A stretch of 64,000 bases of DNA, taken from contig NZ_PCPB01000005.1 in assembly GCF_002979535.1 (NCBI RefSeq), positions 62,001 through 126,000 on the forward strand. Direction: 5' to 3'. The position numbers and the translations under genes were made by a program. The DNA comes from Brevundimonas sp. MYb52. Lineage in GTDB: Bacteria > Pseudomonadota > Alphaproteobacteria > Caulobacterales > Caulobacteraceae. Positions 10,398 through 18,685 of the stretch are shown one piece after another. Position 1 is the first letter of the stretch, and the number at the start of each line of letters is the position of its first letter. The notes beneath the pieces are model-generated. The model was given only the letters and a program-made list of their open reading frames with translations. It ran no database searches and had not been told where the DNA came from.

Positions 10398-10936
10398 TCC
10401 GCGCCGGCGATCAGCTGACGGCCGAAAGGCGCGTCCATGTCGGCCAGGGCGAGCACCTTGTGACGTCCGATCCCGACGTCGTGCTCTCGACCGTGCTCGG
10501 CAGCTGCGTCGCCATGTGCCTGCGCGATCCCGTCGCCGGGGTCGGCGGCATGAACCATTTCCTGCTGCCCGAAGGCGCGGGGGCGGGGACCGACGCGGGG
10601 CGTCGCTACGGCGCCTATGCGATGGAACTGCTGATCAACGACGTGCTGAAGGCGGGCGGTCGGCGCGACCGGCTGGAGGCCAAGCTGTTCGGCGGCGGCC
10701 GCATGTTCGACGCCTTGAAGGACGTGGGCGCGTCCAACGCCGACTTTGCCGAGCGTTTTCTGGCCGACGAGGGGATTCCCGTCGTCGGCTCCAGCCTGAG
10801 GGGCGCCGGGGGGCGTCGACTGCATTACTGGCCGGTGACCGGTCGGGCGCTGCAACGCGCGGTCACGGATGCGGTCGCCCCGCGTCCGGCGCCGCCGCCG
10901 CCGCCCGTCGACGCCGGCGCGCTGGAGCTGTTCTGA
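10394..10936 (+). CDS. cheD: Chemoreceptor glutamine deamidase CheD
   Basis: 180 aa from a GTG at 10394 that overlaps the cheY stop by four bases; an upstream extension in the same frame is only antisense-free filler. CheD hallmarks are [12 protein letters not shown] with catalytic Cys38 and [11 protein letters not shown] with His55, followed by the [15 protein letters not shown] helix. It deamidates receptor glutamines and may interact with other che proteins. The C-terminus is a Pro/Ala-rich tail ending ALELF. A one-base TGATG overlap leads to the next gene. Confidence 0.94.
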   Translation: MIRAGDQLTAERRVHVGQGEHLVTSDPDVVLSTVLGSCVAMCLRDPVAGVGGMNHFLLPEGAGAGTDAGRRYGAYAMELLINDVLKAGGRRDRLEAKLFGGGRMFDALKDVGASNADFAERFLADEGIPVVGSSLRGAGGRRLHYWPVTGRALQRAVTDAVAPRPAPPPPPVDAGALELF

Positions 10937-11292
10937 TGACCGACGACGACGCCAGGGGCCTGCTGAGCGCGGTCGCCGCCGAACTGGCCGACATCCGCGC
11001 GGGCGTGGACGAGGCCGGTGGCCTGGTCTCCGAGCTGCTGCGTCTGGCCCCGCCCGAGCAGCGCCTGACCTTCCTGACACGGATGCAGGCCTTTGACGTC
11101 CTGAGCCAGCGCGTCGACGCCTTGTCGGGCCTGGCCGGGGCCCTGGCCGCCGATCAGCCGATGGACACCGCCCTGGCCGCCCTGCCTCTGGCGGAGATGG
11201 CCGACCGCCTGCGCGAACTGACCTATCGCGTGAAGCCGTCGTCGCCGGCTGCGCCCGCCGCCGTGTCCGGCGACCTGCTGCTGTTCGACTGA
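10936..11292 (+). CDS. cheU: CheU-like small che-operon protein
   Basis: 118 aa, mostly predicted alpha-helical (long heptad-like Leu/Ala pattern through residues ~5-95), with no recognised enzyme motif and a C-terminus ending DLLLFD. The position between cheD and the third cheY is that of cheU in the Caulobacter major che operon, and the gene name is based on that synteny. Function unknown. Both ends overlap neighbours (one base with cheD, one to two bases with the next ATG), which supports it as a real translated gene. Confidence 0.7.
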   Translation: MTDDDARGLLSAVAAELADIRAGVDEAGGLVSELLRLAPPEQRLTFLTRMQAFDVLSQRVDALSGLAGALAADQPMDTALAALPLAEMADRLRELTYRVKPSSPAAPAAVSGDLLLFD

Positions 11293-11882
11293 TGAGCGCG
11301 ACCGACCGCGTCAATCTGGAGCAGTCGACGGTCCTGCTGATCGACGACAATCCCCAGGCGCTGGACATGCTCAGCTCGGTCTTCCAGGGCTTCGGCGTCA
11401 AGGAGCAGATCAAGTGCGCCTCGGCGACCGAAGGGGTGCGCGTCATCCAGAACCGCGCCGTCGACCTGATCGTCATCGACTGCGCCGATCCCGAGATGGA
11501 CAGCTACGCCTTCGCCCGCTGGTTGCGCCGCGAGACCCCAGCGCCTCTGCGCTTCATCCCCGTTATCCTGCTGACCGGCCACGCCTCCCAGGCCAAGGTG
11601 CGCGAGGGGCGCGACTGCGGCGTCAGCTTCGTGGTCACCAAGCCTCTGACCCCGGCGGTGCTGCTGAAACGCATCCTGTGGCTGGCGGGCGACGAGCGCG
11701 AGTTCGTCGAGTGCGAGACCTATGTCGGCCCGGACCGGCGCGTGCGCAACTTTGGCCCGCCCCTGGGCATGGCCGGACGCCGCAAGGACGACCTCTCGGC
11801 CCACGTCGGCGCCGCCGTCGAGGAGAACATGGATCAGTCCGACATCGACATGCTGATGAAGCCGCAAAGAGTCGCCCTGTGA
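11292..11882 (+). CDS. cheY: CheY-like response regulator with C-terminal extension (third CheY)
   Basis: 196 aa. A receiver fills residues ~12-135: LLIDDNPQALDM, probable phospho-acceptor Asp63 (LIVIDCADPEMD), Thr in ILLTGHAS and Lys in VVTKPLTP. Unlike the other two it has a ~60-residue tail containing YVGPDRRVRNFGPPLGMAGRR, a PDRR pattern seen in many alphaproteobacterial PilZ-like or regulator tails; no known fold is claimed. It sits in the cheYIII slot of the Caulobacter-type operon. The tail may give it a partner distinct from FliM (inference). Confidence 0.85.
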   Translation: MSATDRVNLEQSTVLLIDDNPQALDMLSSVFQGFGVKEQIKCASATEGVRVIQNRAVDLIVIDCADPEMDSYAFARWLRRETPAPLRFIPVILLTGHASQAKVREGRDCGVSFVVTKPLTPAVLLKRILWLAGDEREFVECETYVGPDRRVRNFGPPLGMAGRRKDDLSAHVGAAVEENMDQSDIDMLMKPQRVAL

Positions 11883-11892
11883 GCACCGCCAA

Positions 11893-12351
11893 GTGACCGA
11901 AGCCCGCACCCTGAAGATCAAGACCACCCTGGCGCGTCAGATGGCTCAGCCGGGCGGGCGCACCATCGCCGACGTGGAACGCCGCGCCAACGAGCGGCTG
12001 GAGCGGCATCGCGACGACGTCATGACCACCATCGCCGGCACGATCACCGAGCTGGAACTGGTCGTCGCCGCCGCAGCGCCGGACAGCGAGCCTCAGGTCT
12101 ATCGCCTGGCTTCGTCCCTGCTGGACACGGCCGGCTTCTTCGACACCGGGCCGCTCTATGATGCGGGCTACAGCCTGTGCGACGTGGCCGACCGGATGCA
12201 GGCTAACGGCGCCTGGAACTGGCCCACGGTCGCCGTCCACGTCCAGGCCATGCGCCTGATCCTGACGGGCGGATGCAAGGCCGACGCCACGACCGAGGCT
12301 CTGCTGCTGGGCCTGCGCTCCGTGGCGGCGAAAGCGCGGCAGGAGGCATAA
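11893..12351 (+). CDS. cheE: CheE-like protein, last gene of the che operon
   Basis: 152 aa from a GTG at 11893; an upstream GTG at 11879 stops after five codons. Mainly helical, with a basic N-terminus (TLKIKTTLARQM) and a central DTAGFFDTGPLYDAGYSLCDVADRM region. No catalytic motif is recognised. Synteny with the last gene of the Caulobacter che operon (cheE) is the basis for the name. A terminator-like hairpin begins three bases after the stop, closing the operon. Confidence 0.7.
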   Translation: MTEARTLKIKTTLARQMAQPGGRTIADVERRANERLERHRDDVMTTIAGTITELELVVAAAAPDSEPQVYRLASSLLDTAGFFDTGPLYDAGYSLCDVADRMQANGAWNWPTVAVHVQAMRLILTGGCKADATTEALLLGLRSVAAKARQEA

Positions 12352-12353
12352 TT

Positions 12354-12381
12354 CCTTCTCCCGCAAGGGGAGAAGGATTTT
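12354..12381 (+). terminator. Hairpin terminator after the che operon
   Basis: Nine-base arms CCTTCTCCC (12354-12362) and GGGAGAAGG (12368-12376) with a five-base loop, followed by ATTTT. It directly follows cheE. The CTCCC...GGGAG core also resembles the short palindromic repeats elsewhere in the window, so it may be a repeat serving as a terminator. Confidence 0.75.
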
Positions 12382-12416
12382 AGTGCGCTAACGTCCTTCA
12401 GGCTGCTTGAGCGCGG

Positions 12417-13670
12417 TCACCCGTAGCGCGCGATGCCCAGGTCAGCCGTCTCGATGTCGGGCGCCTTGCCGCTGACGATGTCGGCGATGACGCGGGCCGA
12501 GCCGCAGGCCATGGTCCAGCCCAGCGTCCCGTGGCCGGTGTTCAGGAACAGGTTGTCGAACTTGGTTCCGCCGATGACCGGGGTGCCGTCCGGCGTCATG
12601 GGCCGCAGGCCGGACCAGTAGGACGCCGCCTTGAGGTCGCCCGCGCCGGGGAACAGCGACCCCACCGAGTGCTCCAGCGTATTGCGGCGCTGTTCCGGCA
12701 GGACGTTGTTGTAGCCCGAGATCTCGGCCATGCCGCCGACGCGGATGCGGTCGCCCAGACGCGTGATGGCTACCTTGTAGCTCTCGTCCATGATGGTCGA
12801 GACGGGGGCGGCGGGCTCATTGATGATCGGGGCGGTGATCGAATAGCCCTTCACCGGATAGACCGGCAGGGTCATGCCCAGCGGCTTGACCATCTGCGGC
12901 GAATAGGAGCCCAGGGCCAGGACATAGGCGTCGGCGGTGATCACGCCCTTGTCGGTCTGGACGCCCGAGATGCGGCCCTTGTCGGTGATCAGAGCCTTGA
13001 TGGCGGTGTCCCACAGGAAGGTCACGCCTTGCCCCGTCGCCGTATCGGCCAGGGCGTTGGTGAACTTGAAGCAGTCGCCGGTCTCGTCCTTGGGCAGGCG
13101 CAGGCCCCCGACGAACAGGTCGCGCGTGGCCTTCAGGCCCGGCTCGGCGGCGACGCAGCCGTCCTGATCCAGCACCTCGAACGGCACGCCGCCTTCGCGC
13201 AGGACCTGGGTGTCCTTGTAGATGCCGTCCAGCTGTTTCTGCGTGCGGAACAGTTGCAAGGTGCCCTGGGTGCGGTGGTCGTATTCCAGGCCCAGCTCGA
13301 CGTTCAGGGCGGTCTGAACCTCCTGGCTGTATTCGGCCAGGCGCACCATCCGCGCCTTGTTCAGCGCATAGCGGGCCGAGGTGCAGTTGCGCAGCAGGGC
13401 CAGCAGCCAGCGTACCGTGGCGATGTTCGCATGGGGATGCAGGATCAGCGGGGCGTGGCGCATGAACAGCCACTTGACCGCCTTGGCCGGGATGCCCGGC
13501 GCGGCCCAGGGCGAGGAGTAACCGGGCGAGATCTCGCCGGCGTTGGCGAAGCTGGTCTCCAGCGCCGGGCCGCTCTGGCGGTCGATCACCGTGACCTCGT
13601 GGCCGGCCTTGGCCAGATAGTGGGCCGTCGTCACGCCAATGACGCCGGCGCCCAGGACTGCGATCTTCAT
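12417..13670 (-). CDS. dadA: D-amino acid dehydrogenase, small subunit (DadA family)
   Basis: 417 aa FAD oxidoreductase of the DAO family. The dinucleotide-binding motif [26 protein letters not shown] is at the extreme N-terminus, and the C-terminal FAD contacts are in [22 protein letters not shown], typical of DadA. DadA oxidatively deaminates D-amino acids such as D-alanine and feeds electrons to the respiratory chain at the inner membrane. The length matches family members (~415-435 aa). No racemase or Lrp-type regulator is adjacent; it appears monocistronic. Confidence 0.92.
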   Translation of the reverse strand: MKIAVLGAGVIGVTTAHYLAKAGHEVTVIDRQSGPALETSFANAGEISPGYSSPWAAPGIPAKAVKWLFMRHAPLILHPHANIATVRWLLALLRNCTSARYALNKARMVRLAEYSQEVQTALNVELGLEYDHRTQGTLQLFRTQKQLDGIYKDTQVLREGGVPFEVLDQDGCVAAEPGLKATRDLFVGGLRLPKDETGDCFKFTNALADTATGQGVTFLWDTAIKALITDKGRISGVQTDKGVITADAYVLALGSYSPQMVKPLGMTLPVYPVKGYSITAPIINEPAAPVSTIMDESYKVAITRLGDRIRVGGMAEISGYNNVLPEQRRNTLEHSVGSLFPGAGDLKAASYWSGLRPMTPDGTPVIGGTKFDNLFLNTGHGTLGWTMACGSARVIADIVSGKAPDIETADLGIARYG

Positions 13671-13781
13671 GGTCTTGACCTTACGCGAACCTTCCGCGCG
13701 TCGATCCCTAGACCAGTTTTTGCGTTTGTCGAGCCATCGCCGCGCGTGTGCGCTGCAGCATGTCGCCTTGTTGAAACAGTT

Positions 13782-13808
13782 CGGCCCGGATCGCGCTGAT
13801 CCGGGCCG
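13782..13808 (-). terminator. Perfect hairpin downstream of the GH15 gene
   Basis: Eleven-base perfect arms CGGCCCGGATC (13782-13792) and GATCCGGGCCG (13798-13808) with a five-base loop, starting 9 bases beyond the GH15 stop. The T-run is weak on both sides, so termination may be partial. Placed to end the GH97-MFS-esterase-GH15 operon. Confidence 0.65.
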
Positions 13809-13817
13809 ATTATTTGC

Positions 13818-16181
13818 TCACTTTATGAAGCGCGTCTCGACCGGGGCGTAGCGGTCCCAGACCGCCTTGTCCGCCAGCGAGCGCAGCAGCTTCAGGTATT
13901 CGGCGTGGGTCCAGGCCAGGGGGGTGGCCGAGTTGGTGCCTTCGCCCATGGCCTCGTTGTGGCGGGTCGGGGCGCCCACGCCGTCCCAGACCTGTTCGGG
14001 CAGCAGCAGGCCGGCGTTGGCGAAGCGCTCCATGCCGCGCACATAGGTCTGGCGGATGGCGCTCAGCGACGCCGCGTCGGCGGTCCCGGCCTGAAGCACG
14101 CGGGCCAGTTCATAGTGGCCGCGCTCGCCGGTGAAGAAGGGCCAGACCCGGCCGCGCTGGCCCGGCGCCATGATCCCGCCGACGCCGTAGCCCTTGCCGT
14201 CCGACACGTCCTCGCCATAGCCGTCGACGCCATAGCGGCGCCAGCCGGGCGTCTGGTCGCCCGCCGGACCGAAGTCGTAGCGGACGCGATACAGGTCCTC
14301 GCGCGCCGTGTCGTCGTATTCGCCCAGGGTCGCGACCACGTGCTCGTCATTCGCCGCCCGTACGCCATAGCGCACCAGTTCCAGGAAGCCGCCGTCGATG
14401 ACCCGGTCCTCGGCCGGCGCGATCTGGCCGTTGGCCTCGCCGATGGGGGCCTTGTCATTGGGGTTGGTGTTGCGGCTGATGCGGACGTAGTAGCGCCCGT
14501 CGCCGAAGTCGCCGTTGGTGGTGAACATGCTGGCCTCGATCTGACCGGCATAGCGGTCGGCGGCGGCCTGATAGCGGGCGGCGCTCGGGGCGTCGTTCGC
14601 GGCGCGGGCCATCTCGGCGGCGACCGTCAGACCGGCCACGACGGCGGCGGTGCTGGACGGGGAATAGCCCTGCTGCTCCTCCCAGCGTTCCTGCTGGGTG
14701 AAGGGCGGGCGGATCTCGTTCTGGTTCCAGTCGATGTCCACCTGACCGCCATCGACCAGGAAGTCGGCGGCGGGCTTCAGCATCTTGGCGTACATGTCGG
14801 TCATGTCGGCGTCGGACAGCCAGCCGAGGGTCCACAGGCGATGGCCCAGCATGATGGGCATGGCCGTCTGGTCCAACTGGACCGCCATCCATTCCAGCGT
14901 GCCGTCGACGTGGGTCTTTTGCAGGAACCAGCCGCCGGCGCCCTTGTTGCCGGGGGTGTTCGGCCCGACCTGGACCTGGGGCAGGTAGTGGAAGGCCGCC
15001 AGCGGGGTGTCCTTGTCACCCAGGGCGGCAAAGGCCATCGCCACCTGATAGAAGTCGCGCGGCCAGACGGCCTTGTAGCCGGTCGAAGGCTTGGACGCGT
15101 CCACCGTGTCGCCCCACGGATTGGACAATGACGCGATCAGGGCGCCGGCGTGGGTGTGGTCCTCCAGCGACTTGATCATCAGGGCCGAGGCATAGGCCAG
15201 CTTGCCGCCGTCGGTCGCTTGGGCCGCGACGCGGGGCAGTTCGCTCAGGGAGGCGAGATAGTCTTCCCAGCCCGCCCGCTCGCCCTCGCCGTTGAAGCGT
15301 TTCAGCACCTCGTCCAGTCCGGTCGTCAGGGCGGCGTCGGCCTGGGCTTCAGCGGCGGCGCGGCTGTCGCCGAAGCCGATGACGAAGTCGCGGCTGACGG
15401 TTTGGCCCTGTTCCAGATGCGGCAGAGCGCCGGTCAGCATGATGTTGCCGCCCGCATCCCCCGTGGTCGAATAGGCGGGCAGGGCGCCGGCCTTCAGCCC
15501 GGTCAGACCGTCGGAGGCGCCCATGAAGCCGACGCTGGCGGCCTCGAACGGGGCGCTGGGACGCAAGGAAAGATGGACGTCGCCTTCGTGGGCGTAGAGG
15601 CCGGTCGCGGCCGCCTCGCCCCGGTCGTCCACGCCGGTGTTGGCCATATGCGGCTCCAGCAGGACATAGGGGGTCACGCCGCCCTTCAGCGCCCGCACGG
15701 TGACGCGCAGGATCAGGGCCTGGCCGTCCGGATCGGTGAAGACCTGCTTGTCGATGGCGAAGCGCCCGGCCTTGTCCGTCGTCGTCACCGTGTAGGCGGG
15801 CGACAGGGGGCGACCCTCGGCGTCCTTGTGCAGATAGTCGATGGTGAAGTCGGTGTCGGCGCCTTCGACCGCCAGGCCGCTGTCGGTGACGACGGCCAGA
15901 CGCAGCTGCTTGATCTGGGCCTCATGGATCAGGCCGTACATGGTCTCGGTCAGCACCCCGTCGGCGATGGAGAACCAGACCTTGGACACGGTCCCGGTCG
16001 GCCCGCCGTCGCGATAGGCGCCGTCGACATAGGCCTCATAGGCCGTGCCTGCGCCCACCTTGGCGGCATAGGCCCAGGTCGGGGTCTCGCCGGGCGCGCC
16101 CGGAGCGGTTTGCGCCGAGGCGGCGCCGGTCAGGACGGAGGCGGCGGCGCCGGCGAGGATCAGGCTCTTGAAAACACGCAT
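13818..16181 (-). CDS. Glycoside hydrolase family 15 glucoamylase, secreted
   Basis: 787 aa from ATG 16181 (GAGAGA upstream; a GTG five codons earlier is less likely). A signal peptide ends at ASA-QTAPG (~residue 24). An N-terminal beta-sandwich domain (~30-270) precedes the (alpha/alpha)6 barrel, with WPRDFYQVA, QERWEEQQGYSPS (general acid region) and PEQVWDG (base region), the signature pieces of bacterial GH15. It releases glucose from non-reducing ends of alpha-glucans in the periplasm. Last gene of the four-gene operon starting with GH97. Confidence 0.92.
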   Translation of the reverse strand: MRVFKSLILAGAAASVLTGAASAQTAPGAPGETPTWAYAAKVGAGTAYEAYVDGAYRDGGPTGTVSKVWFSIADGVLTETMYGLIHEAQIKQLRLAVVTDSGLAVEGADTDFTIDYLHKDAEGRPLSPAYTVTTTDKAGRFAIDKQVFTDPDGQALILRVTVRALKGGVTPYVLLEPHMANTGVDDRGEAAATGLYAHEGDVHLSLRPSAPFEAASVGFMGASDGLTGLKAGALPAYSTTGDAGGNIMLTGALPHLEQGQTVSRDFVIGFGDSRAAAEAQADAALTTGLDEVLKRFNGEGERAGWEDYLASLSELPRVAAQATDGGKLAYASALMIKSLEDHTHAGALIASLSNPWGDTVDASKPSTGYKAVWPRDFYQVAMAFAALGDKDTPLAAFHYLPQVQVGPNTPGNKGAGGWFLQKTHVDGTLEWMAVQLDQTAMPIMLGHRLWTLGWLSDADMTDMYAKMLKPAADFLVDGGQVDIDWNQNEIRPPFTQQERWEEQQGYSPSSTAAVVAGLTVAAEMARAANDAPSAARYQAAADRYAGQIEASMFTTNGDFGDGRYYVRISRNTNPNDKAPIGEANGQIAPAEDRVIDGGFLELVRYGVRAANDEHVVATLGEYDDTAREDLYRVRYDFGPAGDQTPGWRRYGVDGYGEDVSDGKGYGVGGIMAPGQRGRVWPFFTGERGHYELARVLQAGTADAASLSAIRQTYVRGMERFANAGLLLPEQVWDGVGAPTRHNEAMGEGTNSATPLAWTHAEYLKLLRSLADKAVWDRYAPVETRFIK

Positions 16182-16196
16182 GGGAAAATCTCTCAC

Positions 16197-17138
16197 TCAG
16201 GCAGGCGTCAGCAGGAATTTCAGCGGCACGTCGAGGCGGCCGTTCCACGACGCCTCATTGTGCTGGGCGCCGGGGAACAACAGGGTCTGGAAGTCGCGCG
16301 GGCCATAGCCCCCCTCGCGGAAGACGGCGTCGATGCGGCTCTGGAAGGTCGCGTAGAACTGATCCAGGGTCTCGTCGCCGCGATCGAAATAGAAGCGGTG
16401 CGAGCCGGGTGTTGGCAGGCCCTCGGCCACCACGCGGGTCCAGGCCCCGACCACCTTGTCGCGCCAGACGGCCAGGGCCGCTGGGTCGTCCAGACCGTCG
16501 ATGCGCAGGGGCCAGTGGGTCGACAGACAGGCGGCGGTGCCGAAGACCTGCGGGTGTTTCATCACCGCATAGAGCGAGATCAGGCCGCCCATGCTGGAGC
16601 CGCTGACCAAGGTGTCCGTCGGTCCGGCCAAGGTGCGATAGGTCTGATCGATGAAGGGCTTCAGCTCCTCGACCATGAAGCGCAGATACTCATCCGACAG
16701 CGGCGCGCCGCCATAGATGGCCTGGACGTCGTCGCGGACGTCTGCGGGCAGGGCCTTGATCAGGTCGGCGGGGACATACTCACGCAGACGCAGCGGCGTG
16801 TTCCAGATGCCGACGACGATGGGGGCGCGGACCTGGCCGTTGGCGATCAGTCGGCCCAGATGCTCGTCCACGCCCCACTCGCCGAAATTGGCCTTGGAGG
16901 CGTCAAACAGGTTCTGGCCGTCGTGCATGTAGAGAACGGGATGGCGCTGCGACCCCGCTTCATAGCCGGGCGGCAGCCAGACAGTGACGTTGCGGGGCTG
17001 GACGTGGGCGGAGGCGAAGTCCGGGTGTTCGACCAGTTTCCCATCGACCGGGATGTCGGCCGCGGCCTGGCCCGCGAAGGGCAGGGCGGCCAGCAGGCCC
17101 AGGGTCATGCGGCGCGACAGCTTCGTCTCCTGGCTCAT
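16197..17138 (-). CDS. Putative exported esterase of the enterochelin-esterase-like (PF00756) family
   Basis: 313 aa from ATG 17138, overlapping the MFS stop by four bases. The N-terminus SRRMTLGLLAALPFAGQAAA resembles a twin-arginine signal. Alpha/beta-hydrolase features: nucleophile elbow VSGSSMGGLISLY (GxSxG), YFDRGDETLD as possible acid, and AQHNEASW as the catalytic His. VLYMHDGQNLFD is typical of the family. The substrate is unknown; the setting in an alpha-glucan operon suggests deacylation of sugar derivatives or a related role (inference). Confidence 0.82.
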   Translation of the reverse strand: MSQETKLSRRMTLGLLAALPFAGQAAADIPVDGKLVEHPDFASAHVQPRNVTVWLPPGYEAGSQRHPVLYMHDGQNLFDASKANFGEWGVDEHLGRLIANGQVRAPIVVGIWNTPLRLREYVPADLIKALPADVRDDVQAIYGGAPLSDEYLRFMVEELKPFIDQTYRTLAGPTDTLVSGSSMGGLISLYAVMKHPQVFGTAACLSTHWPLRIDGLDDPAALAVWRDKVVGAWTRVVAEGLPTPGSHRFYFDRGDETLDQFYATFQSRIDAVFREGGYGPRDFQTLLFPGAQHNEASWNGRLDVPLKFLLTPA

Positions 17139-18685
17139 GCCTTGTGCTCCCGCACGAACAGGGCCGAGACGGCGGCGATGAAGAAGCTGACGCCGCCGAT
17201 GATCAGGGCGTAGACCGCCTGACCCGCGAACAGGTGCTTGAGGATCAGGCCGAGGATGGTCGCGGCCAGCAACTGGGGCACGACGATGAAGATGTTGAAG
17301 ACGCCCATATAGACGCCCATCTTCCGCCCCGGCAGGGCGCCCGCCAGGATGGCGTAGGGCATGGACAGGATCGAGGCCCAGGCGAAGCCCACCCCGATCA
17401 TCGGCAGCCACAGCAGGGCTGGATCGCGGATCATGGCGACGCCGATCAGGCCCAGCCCGCCGAGCACTAGATTGATGGCGTGGGCGCCGCGACGGCCTGT
17501 CCGCCGGGCCACGACCGGGATCAGGAAGGCGGCCAGGGCCGCGACCCCGTTATAGACGCCGAACAGCACCCCGACCCAGTCGGCCCCGGCGTTGTAGGCG
17601 GCGCTGGTGGGATCGGAGGAGCCATAGTGGACCGCCGTCACCGTGGCCGTGGTGTAGATCCACATGGCGAACAGGGCGAACCAGCTGAAGAACTGGACCA
17701 CGGCCAGACCCTTCATGGTGTCCGGCATGGCGAAGACGTCGTCGAGGATCTCGGTCAGGCCGTTGGTGCGCGCCGCCCGGCGGAAGGCGGCGGTCGCCAG
17801 TTGCAGGGCGCCAAAGACGGCCAGGGCGCCGGCCAGGATATAGAGCTCCTTCTCCCATCCCGAGGCGAAGACCACGGCGGCGACCGCCGCGCCCAGACCC
17901 AGGAAGGTCAGGCCGCCCAGGCCATAGAGGCCCGCGCCGCGTTCGGGCGAAGTCGGGGCCGGGTCGTTCTCGGCCACCCCGTCGAAGGCGGCGATCTCGG
18001 CCGGGCTGTATTCCTTGGTGGTGAAGACGGTCCACAGCACCGTGGCCAGCAGGCCTGCCGCCCCGACGTAGAAGGCGATCTTGACCGACAGGGGCACAGC
18101 CCCCTCCGCCGCCGTCGAGGCGACGTGGAAGACGTTCGACAGCAGCCACGGCAGGACCGAGGCGAAGACCGCCCCCGTCCCGATGAAGAAGCTCTGCATG
18201 GCGTAGCCGGTGGTGCGTTGCTCCTCCGGCAGGTTGTCGCCGACGAAGGCGCGGAACGGCTCCATGGTGATGTTGATCGAGGCGTCCATGATCCACAGCA
18301 TGGCCGCCGCAAACCAAAGCGTCGGGCTGTTCGGCATCGCTACCAGAGCCGCCGAGGTCAGCAGGGCCCCGACCAGGAAGTAGGGCCGACGACGGCCCAG
18401 CCGCCCCCAGGTCTTGTCGCTGAAGTGGCCGATGATCGGCTGGACCAGCAGGCCCGTCACCGGCGCGGCGATCCACAGGATGGCCAGGCTGTCGATCTCG
18501 GCGCCCAGGGTCTGGAAGATGCGGCTGGTGTTGGCGTTCTGCAGACCAAAGCCGATCTGGATGCCGAAGAAGCCGACGCACATGTTCCAGATCGCCCACA
18601 TCGACAGACGAGGTCGGGGCAGCTTGGGACGCGTGGCGCGCGGCCTTCCGGTTTCAGCGGACAGGACGGGGGCGGCTTCGCTCAT
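17135..18685 (-). CDS. MFS sugar transporter (SLC45/GPH-like), likely maltose or maltooligosaccharide carrier
   Basis: 516 aa with about 12 transmembrane segments. N-terminal motif WNMCVGFFGIQIGFGLQNA and the loop VQPIIGHFSDKTWGRLGRRRPY are characteristic of the SLC45-like/GPH sugar:cation symporters. The stop-start overlaps on both sides (ATGA with GH97 upstream and esterase downstream) show it is translated with the glycosidases. It should carry products of periplasmic alpha-glucan digestion across the inner membrane. The exact sugar is inference from context. Confidence 0.87.
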   Translation of the reverse strand: MSEAAPVLSAETGRPRATRPKLPRPRLSMWAIWNMCVGFFGIQIGFGLQNANTSRIFQTLGAEIDSLAILWIAAPVTGLLVQPIIGHFSDKTWGRLGRRRPYFLVGALLTSAALVAMPNSPTLWFAAAMLWIMDASINITMEPFRAFVGDNLPEEQRTTGYAMQSFFIGTGAVFASVLPWLLSNVFHVASTAAEGAVPLSVKIAFYVGAAGLLATVLWTVFTTKEYSPAEIAAFDGVAENDPAPTSPERGAGLYGLGGLTFLGLGAAVAAVVFASGWEKELYILAGALAVFGALQLATAAFRRAARTNGLTEILDDVFAMPDTMKGLAVVQFFSWFALFAMWIYTTATVTAVHYGSSDPTSAAYNAGADWVGVLFGVYNGVAALAAFLIPVVARRTGRRGAHAINLVLGGLGLIGVAMIRDPALLWLPMIGVGFAWASILSMPYAILAGALPGRKMGVYMGVFNIFIVVPQLLAATILGLILKHLFAGQAVYALIIGGVSFFIAAVSALFVREHKA

